Source: Patescibacteria group bacterium UBA2772 (GTDB lineage Bacteria > Patescibacteriota > Minisyncoccia > Moranbacterales > DUUL01). Taken from it: DNA of 64,000 nucleotides. The notes beneath the pieces are model-generated. The model did no database searches. It was not told the origin of the DNA and worked only from the letters and a program-made list of their open reading frames with translations. Location: positions 1 through 64,000 of the forward strand of contig DEIO01000009.1 in the NCBI GenBank assembly GCA_002352545.1, read 5' to 3'. This document shows, in pieces, positions 42,895-52,091 of this stretch. Each line of letters opens with the position of its first letter. The first letter of the stretch is position 1. The position numbers and the translations under genes were made by a program.

Positions 42895-45800
42895 TTATCT
42901 TCTGTTTGATGTTCTCTCTGAATCATTTCCATTATCTCTTTCTTCTCTTTCTCTCGCCTTAACATCAACTTTTGATTCCAATAAATTCACTTCTAGCGCA
43001 AGAGCTTTGAGCTCATTAACTAGAACATGGAACGCTGCAGGAATATTCGGTGGTTTTATAGGTTCACCTTTAATAATTGATTCATATGCACTAGAACGTC
43101 CTAATACATCATCAGACTTGATTGTAAGCATTTCCTGGAGTGTATGTGCGGCACCATATCCTTCAAGTGCCCAAACCTCCATCTCTCCAAATCTCTGTCC
43201 TCCGAACTGAGCTTTACCTCCAAGAGGTTGCTGAGTAATCAGTGAGTAAGGTCCAATAGAACGCATATGCATCTTATCTTCGATCAAATGATTAAGCTTC
43301 ATAATATACATGTAACCAACCATTGTTTTTTCAATAAATTGCTCTCCCGTTTTTCCACTAGACAATTGAATCTTTCCATCTTCTGGAAGACCAGCTTTTC
43401 TAAGCTCAGCCTTAATCTCAGGAACAGTAACACCGTTTAGTGCTGGAGATGCTGCTTTATATCCAAGTTTATGAGCAGCCCATCCAAGATGAGTCTCGAA
43501 AATCTGCCCAAGGTTCATACGAGAAGGTACACCAAGTGGTGTCAAAATAACATCCACAGGAGTTCCATCTGGAAGATATGGCATATCTTCAATAGCTGCA
43601 ACTTTAGAAATCACACCTTTATTGCCATGTCTACCAGCAAGTTTATCTCCTACAGAAATTTTTCTTAATTGAGCCATAGAAATTTGAATCTGTTGAATGA
43701 CTCCAGCTTGTAACTTATCTCCTTTTTCTCTTGAGAAAATCTTGATATCAACAACTTTCCCACTTTTTCCGTGTGGAACATAAAGTGAAGTATCTTTAAC
43801 ATCTCTTGATTTTTCACCGAAAATAGCTCGAAGCAATCTTTCTTCTGCTGTAAGATCTCCTTCTCCCTTTAGAGTTACCTTTCCTACCAATATATCTCCT
43901 GAAGAAACTTCAGCTCCAATTCGGATAACCCCTGTTTCATCAAGATTTTTCAATCTATCTTCTCCAATATTTGGAATATCTCTTGTCACAACCTCTGGCC
44001 CGAGTTTTGTATCTCTTACATCAACTGTAAATTCTTCAATATGAACAGAAGAATATCCATCCTCATGCCTCAATCTTTCTGAAACAATAATAGCATCTTC
44101 AAAGTTGAAACCCTCCCAAGGCATAAATGCCATAAGAACATTTTTACCAAGAGCTAATTCTCCATGATCAGTTGACGCTCCATCAGCAAGAAGATCTCCT
44201 GTTTTCACAAGTTGACCTCTTCGAACACGTGGGATTTGATTCATACTTGTAAAAGCATTTGATTTTGCAAATGTCTGCAATGGATAAGTTCTTCGTTTCA
44301 CTTTCTTCCCTTTTTCTACCTTTTCTCTTAAAACGATATGAGCACCATCAACTTCAACAATTTCACCATCAGCACCAGCTAATACAACCTGTCCTGAATC
44401 AGCAGCTGCCTTATCTTCAAGTCCAGTCCCTACAAGAGGAGCATCTGGAACAATACAAGAAACAGCTTGTCGTTGCATATTTGATCCCATAAGTGCACGG
44501 TTTGCATCATCGTGTTCCAAAAAAGGAATAAGTGAAGTTGCAACTGAGATACATTGTTTTGCTGATACATCAATATAATCAAGCTCTGTTGACTCAATTT
44601 TCGTTGCTTCTGTGTTAACACGAGCCTCAACGATCTCTTCTAATAGATTGTCGTCTTCATCAAGATCAATTCTCGCATGAGCGATACTAACCTTTTCTTC
44701 AGCAAGAGCATTGAGAAATTTCACTTCTCCAGTAATAAAAGGCAACACATTAATTTCATCCTTAGCAGATTTCTTTAATTTATCCAAATCATCTTTTGTG
44801 ATTTTCTTTCCTTTGACAATCAAAACATTGTCGCTAGAATCTTTCACATCTTCAACAAGTATTCTATTTTCCGCTAATTTATCTTCTTTAGTAATAGTTT
44901 TTGCTAAAACTCTGTAAGGAGTTTCCAAGAAACCATAGTCATTCACTCTCGCATAACAAGCAAGATGTCCAACAAGACCAATGTTTGGACCTTCTGGTGT
45001 TTGCACTGGACAAATCCTTCCGTAATGTGAATTATGCACATCTCGTACTTCAAAACCTGCTCTCTCTCTAGTCAAACCACCTGGTCCCATGGCAGAAAGC
45101 CTTCTTTTGTGTTCAAGCTCAGCCAAAGGATTTACTTGATCCATAAACTGAGAAAGTTGTGATGAAGAAAAAAACTCTTTAATAGAAGCTGCAACTGGTC
45201 TAGGATTAATCAACTGACCATGTACAACTGTTGTAATATCACAAGTACTCATCCTATCTTTGATATTTCTGATCATTCTAGCAAGACCAACCCTTACTTT
45301 GTTTTGAACTAACTCGCCAACTCCTCTTAATCTTCTATTTCCAAGGTGATCAATATCATCAGGAATTGCCGATGGATCATTGTTTAGTCTAATAATCTCA
45401 CCTACAATCTTCACAATCTCTTCTTCACTAAGAATTCTGTTTTCCTCAACATCTTCGTCTTTATTCATATCCAAACGCAAGTTTAGTCTATAACGACCAA
45501 CTCTTCCGAAATCATATCTTTCGTTACTGAAGAATATTGAATCAACCATTTGCTTAGCATTTTCAGCTGTTGCTAAATCACCTGGTCTTAATCTTTTGTA
45601 AATTTCTTTATAAGCCTCTGCTGAAGTTCTCGCTGGATCCTTGCTAAGAGTTTCCTCAATCATTGCAACCTCTCCATTATCGATACCTTTAAAAGCTTTT
45701 AATATATCTTTATCACTTGCTAATCCAAAAACTCTCAATAGTGAAGTAACTGGGATTTTTCTTTTTCTGTCTATTTTTGCCCAAATTGCTCCGTCCATAT

Positions 45801-46347
45801 CAGTTTCAAGCTCCAACCATGCACCTCTATTTGGAATAACTTTTGCTCCAAAAAGTTTTCTACCTTTTGTGTATTCCATTGTAAAAAATGCTCCAGGACT
45901 TCTAATGAGCTGCGAAACAACAACTCTTTCAACACCATTTATAATAAATGTTCCTCTGTTTGTCATGATTGGAAAATCTGCTAAAAAGATTTCCTGTTCT
46001 TTTACCTCTCCAGTTTTTTTAATCAACAAACTAGCTTGCGCTCGAAGCGGAGCATCGTATGAAATGTTTTTTTCTTTTGAAGTCAACTCATCATATTTAG
46101 GCTCGTCCAAATAACAATCACTGATTGTGAGTTCCATTTCATTTCCTGTAAAATCATCAATTGGACAGATTTCCTTCAAAATCTCATCCAGACCTTCTTT
46201 CAAAAACCATTCATATGATTTCAGTTGGGACTCAATTAAATTTGGCAAAGAAACCATCGGTTGTTTTTGAAAAAACTTTCGCTTTGACAAACTCGAATGT
46301 GAGCTAAACTTTGACTTTACTACAAGATCTTTTTTGACTTTTTTCAT
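42895..46347 (-). CDS. rpoB: RNA polymerase beta subunit
   Basis: The 1150-residue protein contains the beta signatures FFSSSQLSQFMDQVNPLAEL (rifampicin region), HYGRICPVQTPEGPNIGLVG, GDKLAGRHGNKGVISKV and, near the C-terminus, the GGKAQFGGQRFGEMEVWALE segment. Rifampicin-pocket residues look ordinary (S-Q-F-M-D-Q, H-K-R-R-L-S). The gene is not preceded by rplJ-rplL; instead a strong promoter lies about 270 bp upstream with a long leader. The C-terminal 20 residues are charged and variable. Confidence 0.98.
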   Translation of the reverse strand: MKKVKKDLVVKSKFSSHSSLSKRKFFQKQPMVSLPNLIESQLKSYEWFLKEGLDEILKEICPIDDFTGNEMELTISDCYLDEPKYDELTSKEKNISYDAPLRAQASLLIKKTGEVKEQEIFLADFPIMTNRGTFIINGVERVVVSQLIRSPGAFFTMEYTKGRKLFGAKVIPNRGAWLELETDMDGAIWAKIDRKRKIPVTSLLRVFGLASDKDILKAFKGIDNGEVAMIEETLSKDPARTSAEAYKEIYKRLRPGDLATAENAKQMVDSIFFSNERYDFGRVGRYRLNLRLDMNKDEDVEENRILSEEEIVKIVGEIIRLNNDPSAIPDDIDHLGNRRLRGVGELVQNKVRVGLARMIRNIKDRMSTCDITTVVHGQLINPRPVAASIKEFFSSSQLSQFMDQVNPLAELEHKRRLSAMGPGGLTRERAGFEVRDVHNSHYGRICPVQTPEGPNIGLVGHLACYARVNDYGFLETPYRVLAKTITKEDKLAENRILVEDVKDSSDNVLIVKGKKITKDDLDKLKKSAKDEINVLPFITGEVKFLNALAEEKVSIAHARIDLDEDDNLLEEIVEARVNTEATKIESTELDYIDVSAKQCISVATSLIPFLEHDDANRALMGSNMQRQAVSCIVPDAPLVGTGLEDKAAADSGQVVLAGADGEIVEVDGAHIVLREKVEKGKKVKRRTYPLQTFAKSNAFTSMNQIPRVRRGQLVKTGDLLADGASTDHGELALGKNVLMAFMPWEGFNFEDAIIVSERLRHEDGYSSVHIEEFTVDVRDTKLGPEVVTRDIPNIGEDRLKNLDETGVIRIGAEVSSGDILVGKVTLKGEGDLTAEERLLRAIFGEKSRDVKDTSLYVPHGKSGKVVDIKIFSREKGDKLQAGVIQQIQISMAQLRKISVGDKLAGRHGNKGVISKVAAIEDMPYLPDGTPVDVILTPLGVPSRMNLGQIFETHLGWAAHKLGYKAASPALNGVTVPEIKAELRKAGLPEDGKIQLSSGKTGEQFIEKTMVGYMYIMKLNHLIEDKMHMRSIGPYSLITQQPLGGKAQFGGQRFGEMEVWALEGYGAAHTLQEMLTIKSDDVLGRSSAYESIIKGEPIKPPNIPAAFHVLVNELKALALEVNLLESKVDVKAREREERDNGNDSERTSNRR

Positions 46348-46621
46348 ATTAGCACAATTTGGTTATCGACTGTTTTCACATACTCAAAAACAATCAGTTT
46401 TGCTGATTAATATAACAATTTAACTAATTTGTTCGATCATTTCTTCTCTGGGCATCGAGAAAGGAGATCAATAATATTATAGAGACCAGAACATGGCCTT
46501 TTTCGCACATCTTAAATTGTTCGTGTAATAAAATAAAAAAATTATTACGCACACACAAGACGATAAAATCCAAAAACATACAATTGTTTTTGCATTTAAC
46601 CATCTTTAATTTAACAGATTC

Positions 46622-46650
46622 ATTTTACACGCCGAATTTACTCCTGTCAA
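46622..46650 (-). promoter_or_regulatory. rpoBC promoter
   Basis: Minus-strand TTGACA (46645-46650), 17-base spacer, TAAAAT (46622-46627). The 268-nt leader to the rpoB ATG contains GTAATAA/TTATTAC (about 46530-46553) and AATCAG/CTGATT followed by GTTTTTG (about 46386-46404), both attenuator-like. Apart from a doubtful 59-codon ORF (46424-46603), 46348-46656 holds no gene. Confidence 0.75.
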
Positions 46651-46656
46651 GCTAAT

Positions 46657-46935
46657 CTATTTTTCTAAAGAAAAGTTGATCATATCAGCAGTAATTTTTG
46701 CTATTCGTGCAGATGTATATGACTCATTGTCGGACTTTACATTCACACCAGACTTCAAGTCTTGAACAGTTAGATTATTCCTTTTCAGAAGTTCGTCCAT
46801 CTTTTTCAATAATGTTTGAGAAAGATTACCCTCGTCTTCCCAACTCTCATCACTCACTATATTTCCATCCTTCAGAAGCTTGATTTTTATTTTTCTCCCT
46901 TCAATCTCAATACCTAAACTGTTTTCACTTTCCAT
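46657..46935 (-). CDS. Truncated TsaB-like protein (N-lobe only)
   Basis: The 92-residue protein follows the N-terminal lobe of TsaB, the partner of TsaD in making threonylcarbamoyl-adenosine in tRNA. IKIKLLKDGNIVSDESWE matches the first beta strands, LLKKMDELLKRNNLTVQDLK the helix, and ESYTSARIAKITADMINFSL the family's GPGSFTGLRIG...A region, which has lost its glycines (KSDNESYTSARI). Full TsaB is about 220 residues; there is no second lobe downstream. Whether this is a functional minimal form or a repurposed paralogue is unknown. It is a real-looking ORF with an ordinary start, located upstream of the rpoB promoter. Confidence 0.65.
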   Translation of the reverse strand: MESENSLGIEIEGRKIKIKLLKDGNIVSDESWEDEGNLSQTLLKKMDELLKRNNLTVQDLKSGVNVKSDNESYTSARIAKITADMINFSLEK

Positions 46936-46995
46936 AACTGAGTTTTATTCTTAACTAAATACATTATACCATAAAATCACAATTTACCTCAAATA

Positions 46996-47160
46996 TTACC
47001 TTTTCCTCCAATCCTTAATCTCCAAAACTCCCCTGCCCTTATCTTCGATGGTTAGTTTTTGCTTGGCTTTCCATCCATATTTATCAATGAACTCCTTGGG
47101 GATATTGACTAAATAGCTGTACTCGCTTTTCTTTGTTAATTTCCTAATAACTTTTGTCAT
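46996..47160 (-). CDS. AbrB/SpoVT-type DNA-binding protein (54 residues)
   Basis: A short ORF, MTKVIRKLTKKSEYSYLVNI and PKEFIDKYGWKAKQKLTIED, has the swapped-hairpin AbrB pattern: basic strand, then IPKEFID, then a K-x-x-Q-x-L-x-I-E turn. Such proteins are dimeric transition-state regulators or antitoxin-like DNA binders. No toxin gene follows. Its leader holds a 12-bp tandem repeat and a TGC-TATAAT promoter, so autoregulation is a plausible inference. It lies between the restriction-modification gene and the TsaB-like gene. Confidence 0.82.
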   Translation of the reverse strand: MTKVIRKLTKKSEYSYLVNIPKEFIDKYGWKAKQKLTIEDKGRGVLEIKDWRKR

Positions 47161-47176
47161 CTTTTTTGTTTTTATT

Positions 47177-47200
47177 CTTTAGGGGTATCTTTAGGGGTAT
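47177..47200 (-). repeat. 12-bp perfect tandem repeat in the AbrB-type gene leader
   Basis: CTTTAGGGGTAT occurs twice in direct contact (47177-47188, 47189-47200), between the promoter and the ATG at 47160. Position suggests an operator for the encoded protein. Confidence 0.85.
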
Positions 47201-47214
47201 CTATCGATGACCCT

Positions 47215-47220
47215 ATTATA
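47215..47220 (-). promoter_or_regulatory. Extended -10 promoter of the AbrB-type gene
   Basis: TGC-TATAAT on the minus strand, 54 bases upstream of the ATG; no clear -35 element. Confidence 0.6.
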
Positions 47221-47257
47221 GCATAACCATAAAACTAGTGCTTTTAGTTTACTGCAT

Positions 47258-50200
47258 CTAAAACTTGAAAGTCTTATCAATTTCCCTCATAAGCTCATCT
47301 GTTCTAATCAAACTGACGATCATTTTTTGATAGTGCAAAATTTCGTCGGTTGAAAGTTTTCTTTCTTTGCGGTCTTTAAGCCATTTTTGGGCTGGTTGAT
47401 AGCCTCCGATGTAGAAGTTCCATGCAACTTCTGACACATTGCCAAAATATTGTTTTTCGTTGATTTGCACATTTCCATTTTCATATCTTGGATAGCCTTT
47501 TTCAACTTCACTTGTGCCATCCTCTGGGAAGGTTGTGATGAACTTCTCCACCTCTGACGATTCCAATAGATGTAATTTTCTCAATTTTTCTCCCAGTTCA
47601 ACCAATTTTTCAAAAGTTTGTTTGTCATTTGGATATGGCACACGTGGAAAATCAATTTTCAAAAATTCTTTATATTTCTTGCGATAATTTGGCGAATGCA
47701 AAACTGCATAGATATAGTCCAAAATGTTTTCTGGCTTGGTCTCTCCTGCCACTTCGTTTATTTTGTCCCAAATCTCTTTTTTAAGATTCGATGTTTTTGT
47801 TCCGTCTTCGTGGTAGAGGTAGAGTGGAAAAAGATATGTTTGAAATCCATAAAAATTTAAATCAATAATATCACTTGAAATAAAAACTGTTTTTAACTCT
47901 TTAGTATTAATAAGATTTCTCATTAAACACAACCCGTAATTTTTCTCGGCAATCATATGTTTCATAATTTGCTCTCGTCCGAAATCAATTAATTTTTTAT
48001 CATAATATATACTTTGTAAATCAAACGGTCTATATTGAATTTGTTTAATTTTTTCTTGTGAATAACTATTATTGCGAGCATTCTCCATAGTCCAGTCTCG
48101 ATTATCTCTCAATCTTAATTCGTTTCTAATTTCTTTGTTACTTTTAGATTTGTCAAAAAAAGTTTGTATTCTTTTCTCCAATTCAGACTTATTTTGATCA
48201 ACGACCAAATGATCACGGTGTGTTTTTATTCCCCCTGCAGTAACTGTTAATACATCGTCAACCCCAAAACCTTTTTTATATTCGTCTTCTGCTGCAAAAT
48301 CTTTTGGCACGAAAAAATAATATGGTGCTTTATTTTCCAATTTTTGCCAATCAACTTTTCCGAATTCAGAACTGTTTAATTTTTCAAATTTCTTTGCTCT
48401 TTTTCCAAAGATTTCTGAATGATAGACATCGGCTAATTTCTTATCATTCCTATTTTTCACAAAAATATTAACACTCACTCCTTGCATGATATCAAACACA
48501 TTTTCATCTTTGCTTCCATCTGGTGCAGCTTCTTTTTTCTTGCTGTTTCCGTGCAAATCAAGCACATAGATTTCATCAAAAGTTTCCATTAGATGCTTTC
48601 GCATTTGCCTGTGTATAACACCATCAATAAATGAATTATTCGTAATCATTGCCACGACACCCTCGCCAGTTTTCTCAATTTGATTTTCAGCAAAACGAAT
48701 AAATTTAATATAATCATCAGAAAGAGGTTGGATATTTCTTTCATTCAAGTCCTTTTTATAAACTTCGATTAATTCTTGAATTTTTTCACCCTTATTTGAA
48801 GAGCTAACTGCATATGGCGGATTTCCCAACACAACCATAATTGGCATTTCTGATTTGATTTTAGATGCCTCATTTGATTCTTCCGTTAGCCATTGACTCA
48901 TAAAAAGATTTGGCACTTCGTGAATTCCTTCTTCCAGAGAATTGGTCAACCAAACCGACAATCTTTCATTGTTTTTATAGCCCAATTCTTTGAGTGTCAC
49001 ACCAAGCTTTAGATGTGCCATTGTGTAACTTGCCATCATAAGCTCAAAACCATGCAAACGTGGCACAAGATGTTCATGAATATAGCCACTCCAAAGCCCC
49101 TCTTGTCCAACAAAGCTTTTGTGAATGTGTTCAATTACTTCATTGAGAAAAGTTCCCGTCCCCACTGCTGGGTCAAGAATTTGCACTTTGTGAATTTGGA
49201 TTTTTTCTTTTTTTATTCCGTCCTTTGTTCGTGCATCTGTTGCTTGAATCTTTTCTGTATGAGAAATTTTTGTTGTATCAGCAAGACCCTTGGCGAGATT
49301 GAATTTCGTTTTCAAAATCTCATCAACACTTCGCACAATAAAGGAAACAACTGGTGTTGGTGTATAATAAACACCACGCGATTTTCGCAAGTCTTGATTA
49401 TATTTCGAAAGAAAAGTTTCATAGAAATGCAAAACTGGGTCTTTTTGTTTTTTGACAAATTCTTTGTGCATAATTTTCGCCACATCAGTGCTTGCATATG
49501 CTTCAACCAAAGAATCCACCAACCATGCAATCTTTGTATCATATTCTGTGCCTGCCACATGTCCAAAGAATTTTTTGAGCAGTGGATTTGTCGAAGGTAA
49601 AAGATCTTGCGCTTCATAACGAGAAAAGTTATCCAAAGACGAATCATGATAACGAGCAACAAAAAGACCATAAACAAGTGTTTGAGCATACATATCAACA
49701 AACTCTTCAGGCGTCAATTCGTGAATTAGAATTTCCTTAAAAGCTGTGTATTGAGCAGAAATATCAGAGTCCTTATTTATATCCAGGGACACAAGAGCAT
49801 TGTCTCGTAAAATCCGAGCCTTACTTGCCATTATTTCGGCAAGTTTTTTTGCTGATCTAATCGTACGATAAGAAGGAACAAGATAATCTTTGAGTAAATT
49901 TACAAAAACTTCAAAATTCTCTGACAATTGAAAAATTGTTTTTCCATCACAAGTTGCAATGGAAATTTTTTGAGTTTCTTCGCTTTCCTCTGTAATAATT
50001 TCAAAATCATAATAGTTTGTAAGCAAAATACGTCCAAAAGCAACAACATAACGATTTGCTTGTTTCTGTACATCCTTATTTGAAATATCAATACTCACAT
50101 CCTTACACTCTGCGTATGCAATTGGAGTTTCACCTTTCTTAAAAAGAAAATCTGGTGCGTTTCCACCCTTGTAAGCAGGTTCATTTATTACCAAAATTTC

Positions 50201-50326
50201 ATCATTCAACTCTTCGATTAACTTTTTGAGTGCGGACCGATATGCATGCTCTCGTGCATCACCTGTACTAAGAGTTTCTCGAACCTCATTAAGATAATTA
50301 GCTATAATTGAATGTGTTTTTGACAT
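47258..50326 (-). CDS. Single-chain restriction-modification enzyme (type ISP/IIG-like N6-adenine methylase with nuclease domain)
   Basis: The 1022-residue protein has an N-terminal PD-(D/E)xK nuclease domain: APDFLFKKG with D59 and YAECKD with E73 and K75. A helical connector (about 150-320) leads to motif X (RGVYYTPTPVVSFIV), then the methyltransferase motif I DPAVGTGTFL (385-394) and motif IV NPPY (502-505). The remaining half, with no helicase motifs, should carry target recognition (about 650-1022). It would both methylate and cut DNA, SAM-dependent. No separate specificity subunit is present. A switch-like leader lies upstream. Alone, it may be a phage defence or a mobile R-M gene. Confidence 0.88.
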   Translation of the reverse strand: MSKTHSIIANYLNEVRETLSTGDAREHAYRSALKKLIEELNDEILVINEPAYKGGNAPDFLFKKGETPIAYAECKDVSIDISNKDVQKQANRYVVAFGRILLTNYYDFEIITEESEETQKISIATCDGKTIFQLSENFEVFVNLLKDYLVPSYRTIRSAKKLAEIMASKARILRDNALVSLDINKDSDISAQYTAFKEILIHELTPEEFVDMYAQTLVYGLFVARYHDSSLDNFSRYEAQDLLPSTNPLLKKFFGHVAGTEYDTKIAWLVDSLVEAYASTDVAKIMHKEFVKKQKDPVLHFYETFLSKYNQDLRKSRGVYYTPTPVVSFIVRSVDEILKTKFNLAKGLADTTKISHTEKIQATDARTKDGIKKEKIQIHKVQILDPAVGTGTFLNEVIEHIHKSFVGQEGLWSGYIHEHLVPRLHGFELMMASYTMAHLKLGVTLKELGYKNNERLSVWLTNSLEEGIHEVPNLFMSQWLTEESNEASKIKSEMPIMVVLGNPPYAVSSSNKGEKIQELIEVYKKDLNERNIQPLSDDYIKFIRFAENQIEKTGEGVVAMITNNSFIDGVIHRQMRKHLMETFDEIYVLDLHGNSKKKEAAPDGSKDENVFDIMQGVSVNIFVKNRNDKKLADVYHSEIFGKRAKKFEKLNSSEFGKVDWQKLENKAPYYFFVPKDFAAEDEYKKGFGVDDVLTVTAGGIKTHRDHLVVDQNKSELEKRIQTFFDKSKSNKEIRNELRLRDNRDWTMENARNNSYSQEKIKQIQYRPFDLQSIYYDKKLIDFGREQIMKHMIAEKNYGLCLMRNLINTKELKTVFISSDIIDLNFYGFQTYLFPLYLYHEDGTKTSNLKKEIWDKINEVAGETKPENILDYIYAVLHSPNYRKKYKEFLKIDFPRVPYPNDKQTFEKLVELGEKLRKLHLLESSEVEKFITTFPEDGTSEVEKGYPRYENGNVQINEKQYFGNVSEVAWNFYIGGYQPAQKWLKDRKERKLSTDEILHYQKMIVSLIRTDELMREIDKTFKF

Positions 50327-50355
50327 ATAGAATTAATAATTGATAATATCCTAAT

Positions 50356-50412
50356 TTTACTCTTTGTGCTTTTAAAAATCAAAAAACATTTAGAGTAAAA
50401 TGTTTTTTGATA
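50356..50412 (-). promoter_or_regulatory. Attenuator-like leader of the restriction-modification gene
   Basis: On the minus strand ATCAAAAAACATTT pairs with AAATGTTTTTTGAT (50379-50412, 14 bp) and is followed by TTTTTAAAAG, a terminator form. The loop and inner arm, TTTTACTCT (50393-50401), can instead pair with AGAGTAAAA (50356-50364), which breaks the first stem. The ATG is about 30 bases farther on. Mutually exclusive stems suggest regulated read-through. Confidence 0.5.
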
Positions 50413-50522
50413 AATTTAAACAAGTAATGAGAAAATCTCACATACTACTTTATCAACTTTCAGACTCTATTATTTAAATAGTTTCACTACAAGAAATCCT
50501 CCTTCCTCTTAATAACACAAAT

Positions 50523-50550
50523 AAAAAGCTCCCCATAAGGGGAACTTTTT
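50523..50550 (-). terminator. Terminator after tRNA-Gly
   Basis: A 12-bp stem (AAAAAGTTCCCC/GGGGAGCTTTTT, one T-G pair) with TTAT loop and flanking T-run lies 9 bases after tRNA-Gly. Confidence 0.88.
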
Positions 50551-50558
50551 ATCCTTTG

Positions 50559-50631
50559 AGCGGGTGATGGGAATCGAACCCACCTCCTCAGCTTGGAAGG
50601 CTGATATAATAAACCACTATACGACACCCGC
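50559..50631 (-). tRNA. tRNA-Gly (UCC)
   Basis: The 73-nt cloverleaf on the minus strand has acceptor GCGGGTG/CACCCGC, anticodon stem TCAGC/GCTGA with loop CTTCCAA (anticodon UCC), T-arm GTGGG-TTCGATT-CCCAT, and discriminator T. No CCA is encoded (CAA follows). Confidence 0.97.
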
Positions 50632-50660
50632 TTTTAAATTTCATTGCTTGAATAATATAT

Positions 50661-50689
50661 AGATTACTCCAAAAACAAGAAAAAGTCAA
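50661..50689 (-). promoter_or_regulatory. Putative promoter of tRNA-Gly
   Basis: Minus-strand TTGACT (50684-50689), 17-base spacer, TAATCT (50661-50666), about 30 bases from the tRNA. Confidence 0.55.
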
Positions 50690-50704
50690 ATGTTCTATGC
50701 TTTC

Positions 50705-50730
50705 AAAAACAGCCCCAAGGGACTGTTTTT
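50705..50730 (-). terminator. Terminator of the ribosomal protein operon
   Basis: AAAAACAGTCCC/GGGGCTGTTTTT (one T-G pair) follows secY by 24 bp on the minus strand and ends the S10-to-SecY unit. adk, infA, rpmJ, rpsM, rpsK, rpsD and rpoA are not present after it. Confidence 0.88.
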
Positions 50731-50754
50731 GAATATCTAATTTTTTTCAATTTT

Positions 50755-52026
50755 CTAAAAACCTTCGTAATCCCTCATAACTAACTGGGCTTCTATTTGT
50801 TTCACCATCTCAATAACAACAGAGACTACAATCAAGATTCCAGTTCCACCAACAGTAAGTGTTTTCACCCTTGTTATACCTTGAACAATAAATGGTAGCA
50901 CAGCAACCAATCCCAGAAATAATGCTCCTGAAGTCGTAACTCTGTTAACCACATAGTTCAAATATTCTATAGTAGGCATCCCCGGTCGTATCCCTGGCAC
51001 AAAACCACCTTGCCGTTGAAGACTCTCCGCTATATTCTTTGGATCAAATGTAACTGATGTATAAAAGAATGTGAAGGCAACCACTAATACAAAGTATGCT
51101 GCACCATAGAATGTCTGATTTGCAAACAAATCAGCAACCCAACCAGCAAAGGCCTGAACCTTTGGATTCTGGATTGTTGCAAGTAAATTTGCAATCATTC
51201 CAGGGAAAATCATAATCGACATCGCAAAGATAATCGGAATAACACCTGCTTGATTCACTCTTAGTGGTAATGTACTCTTAGTTGAACCACTAGTAGCACC
51301 CGAGCGAGTTCTTCTTGCAAAAGAAACTGGTATATCTCTTTGTCCTTCATTTACAACCACTATACTAACAACTGTTATTATAGTAATCACTAAAAATGAA
51401 AAATAGGTCAATACCATTGAAGAATCCCAAGTTGCAAGTAATTGCTGAACTGAACTTGGAAGTGCTGAAACAATTCCGGCAAAAATAAGTAACGAAACTC
51501 CATTTCCCAAACCTTTCTCAGAGATAAGTTCACCTAACCACATCAAAAAAATAGTACCAGCTGTTGCTGTTAAAATAATTGTAATATAACTAATTGGAGT
51601 TAAATTCCCCAATAAACCTTGCGATTTAAATAAAGAAATCATTGCAAATACTTGCAATACAGCAAATGGAACCGCTAAATACCTAGTCCATGAATTATAT
51701 TTCTGTCTACCAATTTCACCCTCTTCTTTCTGCATTTGTTCAAGTTTTGGAACAATCATTGTCATAACTTGCATCACAATTGAAGCCGTAATATATGGCC
51801 CAACTCCCAACATTACAATGGAGATATTCCTAAGTCCTCCTCCAGAGAACATGTCTAACATACCAAAAAGCTGATGGCTTTCAAAGAAGGCCTTCAGCTG
51901 ACTAGTATCTACTCCAGGAATTGGTACATTGGCTGCAATTCTATAAATAACAAGAATTGCTAAAATAAAAAATATTTTATTTCTTAATTCTTTTATTTTA
52001 AATATTTGCCTAATTTTTTCCAACAT
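50755..52026 (-). CDS. secY: Preprotein translocase subunit SecY
   Basis: The 423-residue, ten-helix channel protein has NVPIPGVDTSQL, the plug-region LFGMLDMFSGGGLRNISIVM, the MQKEEGEIGRQKYNSWTRYL cytoplasmic loop, FARRTRSGATSG, LPLRVNQAGVIPIIFAMSI and QRQGGFVPGIRPGMPTIEYL. It forms the export channel with SecE and SecG and serves the many exported proteins here. It closes the ribosomal operon after L15. Confidence 0.98.
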   Translation of the reverse strand: MLEKIRQIFKIKELRNKIFFILAILVIYRIAANVPIPGVDTSQLKAFFESHQLFGMLDMFSGGGLRNISIVMLGVGPYITASIVMQVMTMIVPKLEQMQKEEGEIGRQKYNSWTRYLAVPFAVLQVFAMISLFKSQGLLGNLTPISYITIILTATAGTIFLMWLGELISEKGLGNGVSLLIFAGIVSALPSSVQQLLATWDSSMVLTYFSFLVITIITVVSIVVVNEGQRDIPVSFARRTRSGATSGSTKSTLPLRVNQAGVIPIIFAMSIMIFPGMIANLLATIQNPKVQAFAGWVADLFANQTFYGAAYFVLVVAFTFFYTSVTFDPKNIAESLQRQGGFVPGIRPGMPTIEYLNYVVNRVTTSGALFLGLVAVLPFIVQGITRVKTLTVGGTGILIVVSVVIEMVKQIEAQLVMRDYEGF

Positions 52027-52091
52027 TTATTTTTTCCTAGTGTTATACGAAACATTTAGTTTGAAACCAAACTAAACACAGTTCATAATTT

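Noticed and set aside
46996..47160. Antitoxin of a MazEF-type pair
   Set aside because: No toxin ORF follows or precedes it closely; the protein is better described as an AbrB-type DNA binder.
47258..50326. Full type I restriction system
   Set aside because: No separate HsdS or helicase-bearing HsdR gene is present, and nuclease and methylase motifs are on one chain.
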